Source of the DNA: Struthidea cinerea | Taxonomy: Eukaryota; Chordata; Aves; Passeriformes; Corcoracidae | Direction: 5' to 3' | Length of the DNA stretch: 64,000 bases | Assembly (NCBI GenBank): GCA_013397865.1 | Contig: VZTI01003259.1 | Span: forward strand, 361,858 to 425,857 | Shown here: piece by piece, positions 36,139 to 47,440 of the stretch | Position numbering within the stretch: the first letter of the stretch is position 1 | How the letters are laid out: each line of letters opens with the position of its first letter | Translations under genes and position numbers: made by a program | Notes under the pieces: generated by a model | Databases searched by the model: none | Told to the model about the DNA's origin: nothing | The model's input: the letters and a program-made list of their open reading frames with translations, nothing else

Positions 36139-36346
36139 GGAAGGAAGGAAGGAAGGAAGGAAGGAAGGAAGGAAGGAAGGAAGGAAGGAAGGAAAGGAAG
36201 GAANNNNNNNNNNNNNNNNNNNNNNNNNNNNNNNNNNNNNNNNNNNNNNNNNNNNNNAAGGAAGGAAGGAAGGAAGGAAGGAAGGAAGGAAGGAAGGAAG
36301 GAAGGAAGAAAGGAAGAAAGGAAGGAAGGAAGGAAGGAAGGAAGGG
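36139..36346. repeat. (GGAA)n microsatellite with a 54-base gap
   Basis: A long, nearly pure GGAA tetranucleotide array starts at 36139 and continues to about 36346, broken by N at 36204-36257. Interruptions are few: a GGAAAGGAAG slip before the gap and AGAAAGG steps near its distal end. The gap sits inside the array, so the true length is unknown. GGAA is the core ETS-family binding site, and long arrays can bind ETS-type factors. No role is shown here. The Lys-Glu-Gly-Arg open frame across it is an artefact of the repeat. Confidence 0.97.
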
Positions 36347-37615
36347 TGTTTAAAGCTCTTTTAAATTCAACATCATTTCATAGTTGAGATGCAAAAGGAA
36401 AATTTGGGGTTGCCTTTATACCCATGAAAGGAAGGAATTATTTTGCAATGAAAGAACTGCAATCAGAAAAAGAAAAGCCAAGCACATCTTAAGAGTTCTA
36501 AGTAAACATTTCTGTGTCATCCAAAATAGTTATCACATAAATAATTAGAAAGCTGTTAAAATAGATTCAATTATCCTTTACATTTAGTAAATTCATCAGT
36601 TCTAAAGCCCTCTGCTTGCCAAACCAATCAATCATCTTGATAATAGAGTCAAAATAGCTGTTGTAATACAGTTTTTAAAGCAGCTTTGTTTCTAGATAAA
36701 AATGTCTTTCACAAAATAAATATTTTTTGAGAAAAAAGTAAAAAGACATATTGTGAGGAAAGTGTCCAAAATTATCTTAATTCCTGGAAATAGAAATAGA
36801 AAAAATATAGATAAATATAATATTTTTTCTGCCTTCAACAGTCAAAAATGAAATATAGTTTCATCCTTGTTTTCTTAATTCTAAAACCTCAGTGTGAATG
36901 CTTTCATTAAGTTTTAATGTTAATTTGGAGAGCAAGTTAAATAAAGCATATTCATAATTCTGCTAAGCACAGGCATTTTATCCACACCAATTTTCTCAGT
37001 ACCTTGCCAGTAGCACAAAGAATTGTGGAATCACTATTTTATTTTGAAAGACGGAACTGAGACCAGACAGGAATTAAATTTAGCTGTGCTCATTGGCCAA
37101 ATGAATAATATCTGTCAGGTAGATTCCCAGTATGAATTAGATAATAATCTCTGCAATAATTATCTGCAATTGCTCCATTACCTTAGGGAACTAGAAAGAT
37201 AAAAGCCCGTGAAAGCATAAATTGTGTGCTACAGATTGTTGTAGACCTTCCCCTGTTGATTTACGCTACACACACCAAGAACTAGTTCCAGCTTGAGCAC
37301 CCACTCACAGCTTTGGGCTGCAGGCATTTGGACAGGAAGCCAGTCCTGCCTGCCTCCTCTGGCTGGATATCCCGGGGGAGATCAGATTTCCTCTGGGAAT
37401 GGGGCCGTTGCACCCCTGGCTGTCCTGGAGGTTGGACATGTGAGGCACAGGAAGTGTTTGAATTGTCTCTTTGAGAGAAAGGGAATGGGCTCCTAACCTG
37501 CAGCCTCCTCAAACCCTGGGGGTGGGGAGGGCAGGGCTGGGACATGGATGCTCCTCTCTGGACAGCCACCAGTTATGGGATGTTGGAAGTCGAAACAATG
37601 AACAGCTGCCTTAAT
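36347..37615. other. Unique DNA, part conserved-looking
   Basis: Very AT-rich to about 36880. From about 36880 to 37220 the sequence has little low complexity and several homeodomain-type words (TAATTATCTGCAATTG), as in vertebrate conserved non-coding elements. That is an impression, not evidence. From about 37290 to 37560 it is more GC-rich with open frames on both strands, none recognised. Confidence 0.45.
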
Positions 37616-37756
37616 ATTGTGGATGTCCCATCCCTGGAAGTGTTCAGGGACAGGCTGGGTGGGATCTAGTGGAATAAGGCCCTTGTCAGAGGTGTTGGAA
37701 GATCTTCAAGGTCTTTTTCAATCCGAACCATTCTGTGCTTCCATGATTCTGTGCTT
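37616..37756 (+). mobile_element. CR1 LINE 3' fragment (sense)
   Basis: ATTGTGGATGTCCCATCCCT, GGAAGTGTTCAGGGACAGGC, TGGGTGGGATCTAGTGGAAT, then a diverged GTTGGAAGATCTTCAAGGTC, TTTTTCAATCCGAACCATTC and a tail TGTGCTTCCATGATTCTGTG ending near 37756. Compared with other copies the GTCCCTGCCCATGGCAGG stretch is deleted or replaced. It is an old, 5'-truncated insertion of the common CR1 type. Confidence 0.92.
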
Positions 37757-39429
37757 CCCTAGACTCATGTTTAAGATTACAGCAGGAATCCTTTTCTTCT
37801 CAGTGCTGAAGACATGCAGAGCTCTGGAGGGGCAAAACTTTGAAGCAATCTCTCCTCCTGCACTCCGTCTCCTCATCCTGCATCTAACACACAGGACCAG
37901 GTCACTGACCACAGCTTTATAAAAGTAATTAACAGGAACAGGGGAAGGCTTCTCTTTGGGTCAGAACTGCGCCTTGAGTGCTTTTGCCAAATGCAACCTC
38001 AGTAAAAATGTCTTGCCCATCTCTGGCAATCAACCTTGGGTACCATTCTGTGTCTCTCTCAAAACCTATGACTTCCTTTCTATTTCTAAAAGTGCAAAAC
38101 TGCACAAAATGCATGCCATCTATGAAAGGATGGAGAATTACTTGCTATATGAAAAAAGTGCATTCCCACAGTCATTTTGGTTAATTAAATATTCAGTGTT
38201 TGACTTCAACCAACACCAGAGATAAGTGTACCAAACCAAACTGACAGCTTTGCACATGATAATAGTGGAATTTACTGGGTTTGGGCCAAGTCTTGTATTT
38301 TTTAGTTAATGACCAAGCTATCGTATCTGTCAAACTGACATCAAAATTATTAGAAATGCAAATAGAATTAAAAAAGCAGTAGATTAAGTGGACACAGATA
38401 AGGGTAAAGGAGGTAGTGTCCATGAAATAACAGCACTTTGCCAGATGTTTCCGTGCCAAACCAGATGGAAGCTGCAGTATTATTTATTTTGTTAGCAGAA
38501 TGCAGAGTCTAAGTTGGAAGAGTTATTATTACTGTAATCATAAAGACACTTGTGAGTAGTTTTTTTAAATTAATTGGTTTGATTGCCAGCAGTAGTATGA
38601 TTATGGCAAGCATGGCCATCAGCTGCCCAGGACTTTTCCAGATGGGGTCAGAGCATGGCCCATGGTGGTTAGTAAGTGGCAGGTTACTCCAAGGTAAACT
38701 TGTCCACACCTTCCTCTCTGCTACTCACATTTCAGCAATGAAAGATGAAGATTTCCTTACCTAATGTTATGAGAGATGCCCATGTTAAAAACAGAGGGAT
38801 TAATCAGAGTCACTTTTCAGTGTGGGGCTTGTTCTGTGAGAGAACTGTATCACCTGTGAATTTATTTGTCTGAGTCCCATTTGTACAGCTGGGAGAGTTT
38901 TATGTTTTCTTAGGGGTCAGTGACAATTAAAATGTATATTTTCTCCACATAATCATGTATGGGAGGTAACAAAGTGCAGGAGAGCCTTAATTAGCACTGA
39001 ATTAGTGCTTCCTCCTATGTTTCAACCCCACTAACCTGACCTGAGGCCCCTGTGTGCATCATGCAGCTGCCCAGCTGGGCCAGCTTTTCTCTTATGACCA
39101 GTTTCTCCCTTTCCTGGAATTCCTCTTAAAATTTCCACAGAGGGGAATGCTTTTCCTCTTAGAAGCTCTGGCTGCAGTCTATCTCTAGGCCTGTTTTGTT
39201 GGCCGATGCTGGGGTTTGTGCTTCAGTCACACTCCCTTGCTCAGCTACATCTTTTCTATTCCTGGCTTGGATTTTCTAGGCTGTCAAGGCAGAAGTGTCC
39301 AGAGAATATTGCTAAATATTTTGTCAGGGCTGGATTAGATGCAGGCACAGCTCTGTGTAAGTGTTCATGCCCAACAACAGTGGCTCAGCCACCTGAGTTT
39401 TTTTGTGGCATTTCTGGCTCAAGTTTGTC
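37757..39429. other. Unique DNA, no gene seen
   Basis: Short overlapping ORFs occur on both strands near 37930-38220 and 38500-38760, with no recognisable protein. No repeat family noted. Confidence 0.5.
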
Positions 39430-39497
39430 AGTTTGAAGCCATTCCCCCTTGTCCTGTCGCTCCAGGTCCTTGTAAATGGTCTCTCCATCTTTCTTGT
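39430..39497 (-). mobile_element. Internal CR1 LINE fragment, short
   Basis: GTTTGAAGCCATTCCCCCTT, GTCCTGTCGCTCCAGGTCCT, TGTAAATGGTCTCTCCATCT then TTCTTGT matches, antisense, the part of CR1 about 250-320 bp from its 3' end (sense: GACAAGGGGGAATGGCTT). Neither the 3' tail nor a longer body remains. It is therefore a remnant cut on both sides, or the surviving piece of an otherwise decayed copy. Confidence 0.85.
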
Positions 39498-42400
39498 TTC
39501 TCATATAAACAGATTATTTTCACTTAAAGCCAGGCAGATTTACCCTGTTTTCTGCCGGAACCATTTATAGATACAAACAAAGGGGAGATACTGCAGAGGA
39601 AATTAGGAACAGGCACTTCTGTGAGTTCAGTGTCGAGAGATAAGCTACACAAAGGGTTACAAATTAAAGAGGCTCACCCTTTGACAGGTAGGAAAAGTAT
39701 GAAAGCAGTGTAATCTGAAAGCCATGGCAAAAAATAATAACTGCAGATCCCTGCAAAAGTCCTGAAAAAAATTACTATCAGCCACTGCTGCTTCCAGAAA
39801 GAAAATAAAGGAAATGTATACATGTAAGGTTCTTTTGTTCTTTTCCAGGAATGTGTTTTTTTCTTATCTTGTGACTACAGCTTTCTCTAAGATAAAATAA
39901 TTCCAAACATAAGGTTAGTTTTCTGACATCATGAATTGCATCATGAGAGGTATCTTAAAAGACTGTCTAGGGCATTTGGCTCTGAAAGATTTAATTAGCA
40001 AAAATCTGCTTATTTTCTTTAAAGCAGCTATGTGTTTGAGAGGATTTAAGGATAGCTTTGATTATGCCTAAAATATTTGCTATTTGCTATTTGCAGAAAA
40101 TTCTTTTTCTTAACTTTAAAGATAAATATAATTGCTTCATAGCTCTAGTTTTCTAATTTGAGGGCTTCTGAACTGGGTATTGAAGAATAATGGAAATATG
40201 GTCTGTTTTTTCTGTCCTATAATAATTTAGATAATTTCTAGGTAACATAAGTATGCTGAGCTGTATAAAATGTAGGAGCTGTATACAATGTAGTTGAGTT
40301 AACAAAGATATCAATTTCTCAACAAGGTGTTTCAGACATCTCTTGTCAAAGTACAGGGCACTTGAGTGACAACCACAGAGAATTGTTCTAAGAAATGACA
40401 TTCAGAAGCTCTGCACTGCAATGATAATTCTTTGTTGATTGCTTAATCTCCCTGCATGAAAAAATATTCTCACAACAATACTGCAGAATTTGCTGAAATA
40501 TGAGGACAGAACAGGAGCCATGTGGGCACAGAGCCTCCTGGTAGCAGGCAATTCATTTTTAGGTTGAGCCTCTTGTCCCTTGCCCTGAGTTTTGTGTGGA
40601 AGCACTTCTGATGTTCGACCCCAGGAGACTTGTATTCCTTCCAAACACTTTGGGGAAACTGTGGTTAGACATTCAAACCGTGCTGCTGATGGCTTGGTGA
40701 AAGCTAATAAAGCCTCATTTTGTCTGCAACTGTTACAAGTTTTCCCTTGCCAATCCTGTCTGTGACTTTGATCTTTAAAGGCAACTTTGGCTTATTACAA
40801 GGGCAAGTTAAAATGGTCCTTTAGCAGAAAAGCTGCTCTTTTGAACAAGCACGATTTCGTGTGAGAGGTGTCTGCAGAAAACACTGATCTGAAAATATTG
40901 TTTCACTGTTTACAGGAGTTGTAGCTGACTTGTGTCATAGATTGGTGACATCTCTGTGGGTCAGTTTTTTTGTGTGGCCTTCATTTGGTGATACCTTAAC
41001 CAGAAAATACTTATATTAACATTTTATAAAGCAGACACACCTGCTTCCCTGTAAACACTCCACAAATAGACCATGGTAAAATAAGAAAGGTTTTAGGTAT
41101 CATTTTTTAGGAGTGAAAGAAGCCTTAAATTTATCTTCTTTGCAAATCAGTCCTCAAGGCAGATTTCCCCGGGCTAGGTTATCCCAGTGGAAAGTGTGAG
41201 CAGCAGAACTGCAGCCTTCCAGATGTCTGCAAGTTTGCTGTTCCGTGGTACTTTAACACTTTGCAAGTCCCGGAGTCAGTAAAATAGGGACATATCAAAG
41301 GGGCTTTGCCAGCATTGTCATGTTAAAAGCCTTTCCAAAGCACTCCAGGGAAGGCCCAGCTGCCTCTCACACCCACAATGAGCTTTTGATGTCATCAGAG
41401 GTTTCCATTTCCGTAGGAATCTCTGTAGATCATGAGGCAGCCAACAAGGATTCAGTCTGGGTAGCAAATGATGAATGGGAAGCTGCTGCTTCCACGTTTT
41501 CTGCTGCTTGAGACACATTTCAAGGCAAAACGACAGCTCCAGAATCACACTCTGTTCCTCGCGCATCTCGCTGAAAAACAAGACAGAAAAAGAACCTGTC
41601 TCAGTCCCCTGCCAGACATGGAAAGATCTGTTCAAACGAGCAGCCTCCACTGCTTTGAGGGCCAAGTGCCAGGTACCAGGAGGCTGAGTGGGTGGGGAGC
41701 GTCTGAAGGACGCTGCACCCAGACATCAGGAAGCAGCAGTGCTGTTGCAATATTGCTCCTGATGCTTTATGAGCTGAGACTGCTGTTTAAAGTTCAGAGC
41801 CAGGAGGAAACTTGTGACCCACCATCAGTGAGATCCTCAAAAAACTAGAGGCAAAGTCCCCCTCATCTGTCTCCCTAGGAGGTATTTATTGGTTTCAAGG
41901 TATCTGGATAAAATGCTTGGAAATTCCAGAGGGATGTGAAGACACTCATGCAAAACGTTTCTATTTTCTTACTTTTCATCTCTTTCCCAGAGTCATCTGA
42001 GGCTATGTAGAACATGTACAGCTATACGAGGAATTTCTGAAAAATATGTTTTCTTATTCTTGCATGCTCAAATTGCACCTCGCAGGGCAATAATAGATAT
42101 AATATTAATTCTGCACAGTATTTTATGAGGCACTGCTGGGGGATCACACTCTTGAGCTCCCTTGGACTTGGTAGTAGGGATGAAGCAGGGAGTTCCTCTC
42201 TGCAAAGATAGAAACCCAATTTCAGTGCATGTGGCCAGCTTAAGCTTTTGTTAGGAAAAGGGTGCTGCGATTATAGCAAAACTTCTGTAGGAGAAGTTAT
42301 TTTGGGAAGAATAATCATGCTAACAGAGTGAAGAGACTCAAATAAGAAAACACAGTGGTTATGACTGCAGTTACAGGGGCAAGCAATAACTATTTCCCAG

Positions 42401-44557
42401 CATTACAAAAGCCATATATATCCAAGATGCTTGATGGCATTAATAAAAACTGGGTTCTATAGGTCAGTGTCATGTAAATGACATTTTCCTTGACAGAGAA
42501 ACGATGGAGTTACGCCCTCTCCAAAATTCTGATTTACCAGGGAAGAAAGTAGATTAAAGTAGTTGCATTTGGGACATCCTGGATGAATATAAGAAAATAT
42601 ACACCAGTCAAGAAGTAGCAGTAAGTCACTAGATATCATACAATTAATGGGTTTGAAATGAGTATGGCTGGGCACTCCGTTACACCACCACACTGATTTA
42701 GAAGGCAGAATGAGGCTATATTGTTTTTTCATGTCATAAAAGTTGCAGACTTGGATAATGAAATGTCAGAGAAACTGCTCTTACAGCTCAGCTGTTTCTT
42801 GAAGTCCTGCTTTTATTTTCAGATTTGCTGTTAATTCCACTGAAATTTGACCCAGAGGAATTTTGTGCTATTTCAGTAACATAAAGATGTTGAGTGGATG
42901 GCAAAACTGTTCTAGGATATTGCCTCTTTTCAACAATGCTTCTTCCCTATAACAACTTAAAAGCAAACAAAATGAAGAGATAAATCTATGAAACATAAAG
43001 CTGAAAGTGCCCCCATGGAATGAAATTATATGACAAGACTACAATTCTCTGTGCCAGCCATTGGAAGAGAGAGTGCCAAGTGAAGAATGAATGGTGGAAA
43101 ATTGGCTTTTAAATAATTGTAAAGGAAAACAGAGATTGCAAGAGACTATCATTAAAATGTGGGCTTTTAAAAATCAAAAGCTGGTTGCAATTTTGACAAT
43201 TCTAAGTTGGCAGGTGGCTGCAGACAAAATTACACTTTTCATCTGCTCTGGAAATAGTAGTTAATAACTCTTAGGCATTTCTTGCCTGTGGGACTCCAAA
43301 AACAAACCAGTGAGCCCAGATGAGATAGTAATGGGTGGTTCGTGAACACTGGTGCCAGTATGAACCAACTCAGAGCAGTGTGGTAACAAAAACTGTAAGT
43401 TATATAAAATTGCTTGTAGATGAAGGAGACTGTGGAGGAAGTGAGAATCAGAAGAGAGGAACCTGGTGAGATCTATTTAATTGGCAGTGGGATAAATGGT
43501 TCCTGAAGAAGTAGAGAGTTTTTTGTAAGATGCACTTCTGTCTCTTCTTCCCTGGGAGAAAAAAATTAAAAGGGGGGGAAAAAGCCAGGACTTGCAAAGC
43601 TGTGCTTGCCAGCTGTTACTAAAATTCCATATATTGCCAGTTTGGCAGCTGGGCAGTACCATGAACTGCAGATCTCCTATGAATGCAAGACAAGACGCTC
43701 AATTTCTTCTGGGTATCCTGGGGGAGAAAAGACACAGTGTGCCACCTTTTCCTGCATGGCAGGCACTGCTGTCACTGCCCACAGGGGTGGTTTGAATTCC
43801 AGGGATCCAAGACCTTCAGCTGAGTACAACAAATGACCCTGGACTGTGTGACATGAGAGCTAGAAAATTGTTCCTGCCCTGGCCCTTGCAGTTTTGTCAC
43901 TCTTATGATTACAGTCTCTCTGAGTTCTGAATAGGACATGTATGACTTCTAAACATGTGGGGTTTTGGGGAGGGGGAAATAGCTGTTCTTTGTGACTACA
44001 TATTTTGTTTTCTTTCTGAGTCTTTGGCTTGGAAAACTTGATAAGGGGAGTAATGTATAAAGAGTGCTGTGGAAAATGTGGAATGAAAGCAGCTTTACCT
44101 TGTTCTTGGATGAACTGGCTCTGATGAGTCAGTGAAGTATCTTCATACTCCTCTTGCTCTGTTCAGATAAACGTTCTCAGTTTAAAACCCCAGAGATTTT
44201 GCCCAGACGCTGACTTCAAATCTTGCCCAATGCAGACCTGTTCACTCAGTGAACACAACTTCTGTTTAGTCTCAGAATAAAAGCTCATCTTTAGTTAGTG
44301 CATGTTTCAAAGGAAAGTATCCAGGCACAGCAAATATCATGCATACACTCAGTGAATTCATGAGGAACAGATGTCATTTGCAGTCAGAAATAAGGGGAGG
44401 CACTTATGTTTTGAATTATTTAAGTATATGAGAGCAAAGAACAACCAAAAGATAAAAAAGAAAGAATTTTTGCTGTGTTAGTCCAAATTGTATATTCTCA
44501 GTCATTCAAATTCATGCTAGGAGAGATTAATAATCAGCTATTTTTGGCAACAGGCTT
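39498..44557. other. Unique DNA, no gene seen
   Basis: Includes a threefold TATTTGC repeat at 40074-40094. Between about 41300 and 41850 three frames on both strands stay open for up to 126 codons in a GC-balanced stretch, with no recognisable protein, so no gene is called. The rest is AT-rich and repeat-poor. Confidence 0.5.
40074..40094. repeat. TATTTGC x3 tandem repeat
   Basis: Three perfect copies of the heptamer TATTTGC in direct tandem. Minor slippage repeat. Confidence 0.85.
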
Positions 44558-44587
44558 TTGCTTGGAGTCTTCCAAGACTCCAAGCAA
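44558..44587. repeat. Perfect 30-bp palindrome (14-bp arms, 2-bp centre)
   Basis: TTGCTTGGAGTCTT (44558-44571) and AAGACTCCAAGCAA (44574-44587) are exact reverse complements separated only by CC. Of the inverted repeats I found this has the longest perfect arms and is not AT-only, so it is the least likely to be chance. In DNA it could extrude as a cruciform. In RNA the inner pairs would open to leave a 12-13 bp hairpin. I see no terminal repeats or target duplications that would name an element. Confidence 0.85.
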
Positions 44588-44890
44588 GATTACAGTGCTC
44601 CTGTGCTGGGCTGTTTGAGGAGATCAGGTGAGAACCAGTTCCTACCCAGAGAAATCTGTGATTCCAAAGCACATGATGGAATGATTGTTCACTCTAGGGA
44701 TTGTTCAGAGGGAGCTGTATCCTGACTTGCCCACTGTATGGTTTTCACCACTGTAAGAAGGTGCCATCTCAGGAAATATCTCGTGTCCAGCTGCTCTGTT
44801 CAAGGCAGAAAAGTTCATTCTGTGCTCCAGATGTGCTGTGCTGTGGGACACTGGAGCTGTGTGAGGGCTCTGTAGGGCCACAAATGTGAT
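44588..44890. other. Unique DNA, no gene seen
   Basis: About 300 bp of mixed composition between the palindrome and a CR1 copy. A 62-codon frame at 44701-44889 is Cys-rich and unrecognised. Confidence 0.55.
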
Positions 44891-45303
44891 AAAGGGACTG
44901 GAGCACCTTCCCTACGGAGACGGGCTGAGAAAATTGGGGCTGTTCATCCTGGAGATGAAAAGGTTGTGTGGAGACCTCACAGCACCTTCCAGTGTCTGAA
45001 GGGGCTACAGGGAAGCCAGAGAGGGACTCTGCATCAGGAAAAGGGGGAATGGCTTCAAACTGAGAAAGACTGGGTTTAAATTAGATATTGGGAAAAAATT
45101 CTTGGCTGTGAGGGTGGGAAGGCCCTGGCACAGGGTGCCCAGAGCAGCTGTGGCTGCCCCTGGATCCCTGGCAGTGTCCAAGGCCAGGCTGGACAGGGCT
45201 TGGAGCAACCTGGGATAGTGGAAGGTGTCTCTGCCCATGGCAGGGGTGGCACTGGATGACCTTGAAGGTCCCTTCCAACCCAAACCATTCCATGATTCTG
45301 TGA
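44891..45303 (+). mobile_element. CR1 LINE 3' fragment (about 410 bp, sense)
   Basis: Best-preserved sense CR1 of the window. Landmarks: AAGGGACTGGAGCACCTTCC, GGGGCTGTTCATCCTGGAGA, CAGCACCTTCCAGTGTCTGA, AAGGGGGAATGGCTTCAAAC, GGGTTTAAATTAGATATTGG, TTCTTGGCTGTGAGGGTGGG, AAGGCCCTGGCACAGGGTGC, CCAGAGCAGCTGTGGCTGCC, GCCAGGCTGGACAGGGCTTG, GAAGGTGTCTCTGCCCATGG, CCTTGAAGGTCCCTTCCAAC and the tail CCATGATTCTGTGAT. It is intact to the 3' end and 5'-truncated. Its wording is close to the 53231 and 3064 copies, suggesting the same, relatively recent subfamily. Minus-strand frames of up to 158 codons across it are artefacts. Confidence 0.97.
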
Positions 45304-47365
45304 TAAACAGCACTGACTGCAAAATGAGTCAGGATAAAATTTTAAGGCCAAATGAACAAATTTATGAACTGAAACCCAGTAAGCTAAAATGCAAAATAAA
45401 TCACCTCTCCAAACCCCTCTGCCCATCGCAGCAAATATGACATTGCACAGGAATAACTTCTCACTTTTCCTTTGCCTTTCACCTTCAATATTTTCATGGA
45501 AAATGTTTAAGACCTTAATTAATTTTGAAAAGCAGACAAATGCAATGAACATACATCTGATCCTATAAAAATCAAATGGTATATTCCCCTCTCGGTAACA
45601 GGATTTTTGTAAAAATCCTGATAGTTCTTAACAGGGATTAGGTTTAAGTAGGAAGGTTTTTAATAATTATTTTTGTGGTCTTTTTTTGCTATGATTTTTA
45701 TTCCCAAAATACACATTCTGTTAAAAATAACAGTTACTATAATGATCTAGAATATTGTTAAACTCGGAAAAGTTAGGAAGGCAAGAAATTAAATTAATAT
45801 ATGAAATAGTTATGCTTCTTCAAGATTAAACTTTTCCCAACCAAATGGAAAAACACCTAGTACTGTAAATCTATGCCTAACACAGCTGTAGTGGCTGCAA
45901 AGTAAATTTTGACGCATCTTACAATTTCAATTATTGAAACTCTGTAAGTGCAAACTATTCAAAACACTGTATTCAAAAAGGAGATATTTACATTTTTAGT
46001 TTCATATGCAAGATATGTGCAGAGTTAAAAGTTAAATTGAGTGCCAGGAGAATCATAAATAAAATTACAGGTGAGAGGTGCAAAGGAAGAGTCCATTTTA
46101 GAAGCACAGTACGTCTGTAAATCATCATTAATAAAGTATTTTGTAGATTCATTGGTCAAACCTTGCCTAAATTAAAATAAATCTCATTATTTTGGAAGCA
46201 GTACTAGTATTTCTAGAGCTAATGCATATTTTGGGCTGAGATGCAAACAGCAATTAATTTATGTATTTAGAAAGAAATCTCTTGAACTAATTTGTAGCTG
46301 TTTTCATGAATTCTGTAATCAGCTTTATTTATTTGTTAATAAAATCAAGGATAATTATTGCAGTACAGCAAACACCTTACCAAAATCCACCTCTTTGTGT
46401 TAGCACATCCAATATCCAGTCACCCAGGAAAAGTAGTTCTGCAGTACTTTAGGAACCAAACTTGTACATGGAAGTCAAAAGGGAAAATGGAGATGTGGGA
46501 CATGAAAATTGATTTTTTCCCCCCAGTGAGAGTTTGTCACAAAATATTAACATTCTTCACTAAACCACTCCAAACAGTTGGCATTTTTAAAAACAGATCT
46601 GGGAATGTTTTTCCTGTGTGAAAAAGCCCAAAGGGATACTTTGAGGTTTTGTCCTGATTTGATATCAGCACAAAGTGTTTCAACAATGGAATTTCCTGTG
46701 TGATGAAAACACTGGGTATCTGTCAGTTCTCTTTAGAAAATCTGAAGAATTTCACAAAATAATACATGGAAGCAAGTGTTGGTGAAGAAAATCCAACTGT
46801 GCTGCTTACACCAGCAGGAAGCTCAGCCTGAGGGCTCCAAACTCCCTTTTACTGCAGACTAGAGATAGAAGAACATATTTTTAATGCAGTGTTCAACCTC
46901 AGTGCTAGCAGCCAGAATAGATTTTTTCTCTACTAGACACTGAGTAATATCTTAGAGGATATTTCCAGTAGACCCCTGGTTTTCATCTGCACTGTTTCTT
47001 AAATTCCCTTTCTTTGCTCAACTTGCACTTCCAGCACTCCTCTGACACACATTCATTGGTTAATAATTTGATATCTAATTATTTGCAAATGTAATATTTC
47101 TTTTATTATTCGAAAGAACTTGTGTATTTTTGGAGGAGAACTTTTGAACTGTGAAATAATATCATCGTGATCTAAAAACATGTTACTAATTCAACAGTAT
47201 TCTGACTGGAAATGAATCATAATACTGAGTAATCAAGGCTTTCAGCTCATTTAAAAGGTTGATTTGCAATTCACTTGAATTTAATCAGAAGAAAAGCTAA
47301 AGAATTCCAGAAAGAGACTTGTAAAGTTTAATATCTCTTATCTGAGTTTTCCCAGCAATAAGATG
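45304..47365. other. Unique AT-rich DNA, part conserved-looking
   Basis: About 45880-46340 is an uninterrupted, simple-repeat-poor stretch with words such as CATCATTAATAAAG, CAATTAATTTATG and CATATGCAAG. In vertebrates this can mark a conserved enhancer, but only alignment could show it. No exon, RNA or transposon recognised. Confidence 0.45.
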
Positions 47366-47440
47366 TCATAGAATCATGGAATGGTTTGGGTTGAAAGGGG
47401 CCTTAAAGATTATCTCATTCCAACCCTCTGCCATGAGGGG
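47366..47440 (-). mobile_element. CR1 LINE extreme 3' end, short copy
   Basis: TCATAGAATCATGGAATGGT, TTGGGTTGAAAGGGGCCTTA, AAGATTATCTCATTCCAACC then CTCTGCCATGAGGGG is the antisense of the last 75 bp of CR1, including its ATTCTATGA tail. The 5' truncation is severe. Such very short insertions are typical of target-primed reverse transcription that stopped early. Confidence 0.95.

Noticed and set aside
36120..36353. Lys-Glu-Gly-Arg repeat protein
   Set aside because: Translation of the GGAA microsatellite plus gap characters.
38504..38524. TCTAAGTTGGAAGAG resembling the CR1 GTTGGAAGGG block
   Set aside because: No flanking CR1 similarity on either side. Probably chance.
41300..41850. Possible gene in a stretch open on both strands
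   Set aside because: Open in several frames on both strands, which is typical of low stop density. No motif or splice signals stand out.
45076..45552. 158-codon minus-strand open frame
   Set aside because: Largely the antisense of the CR1 copy at 44891-45303.
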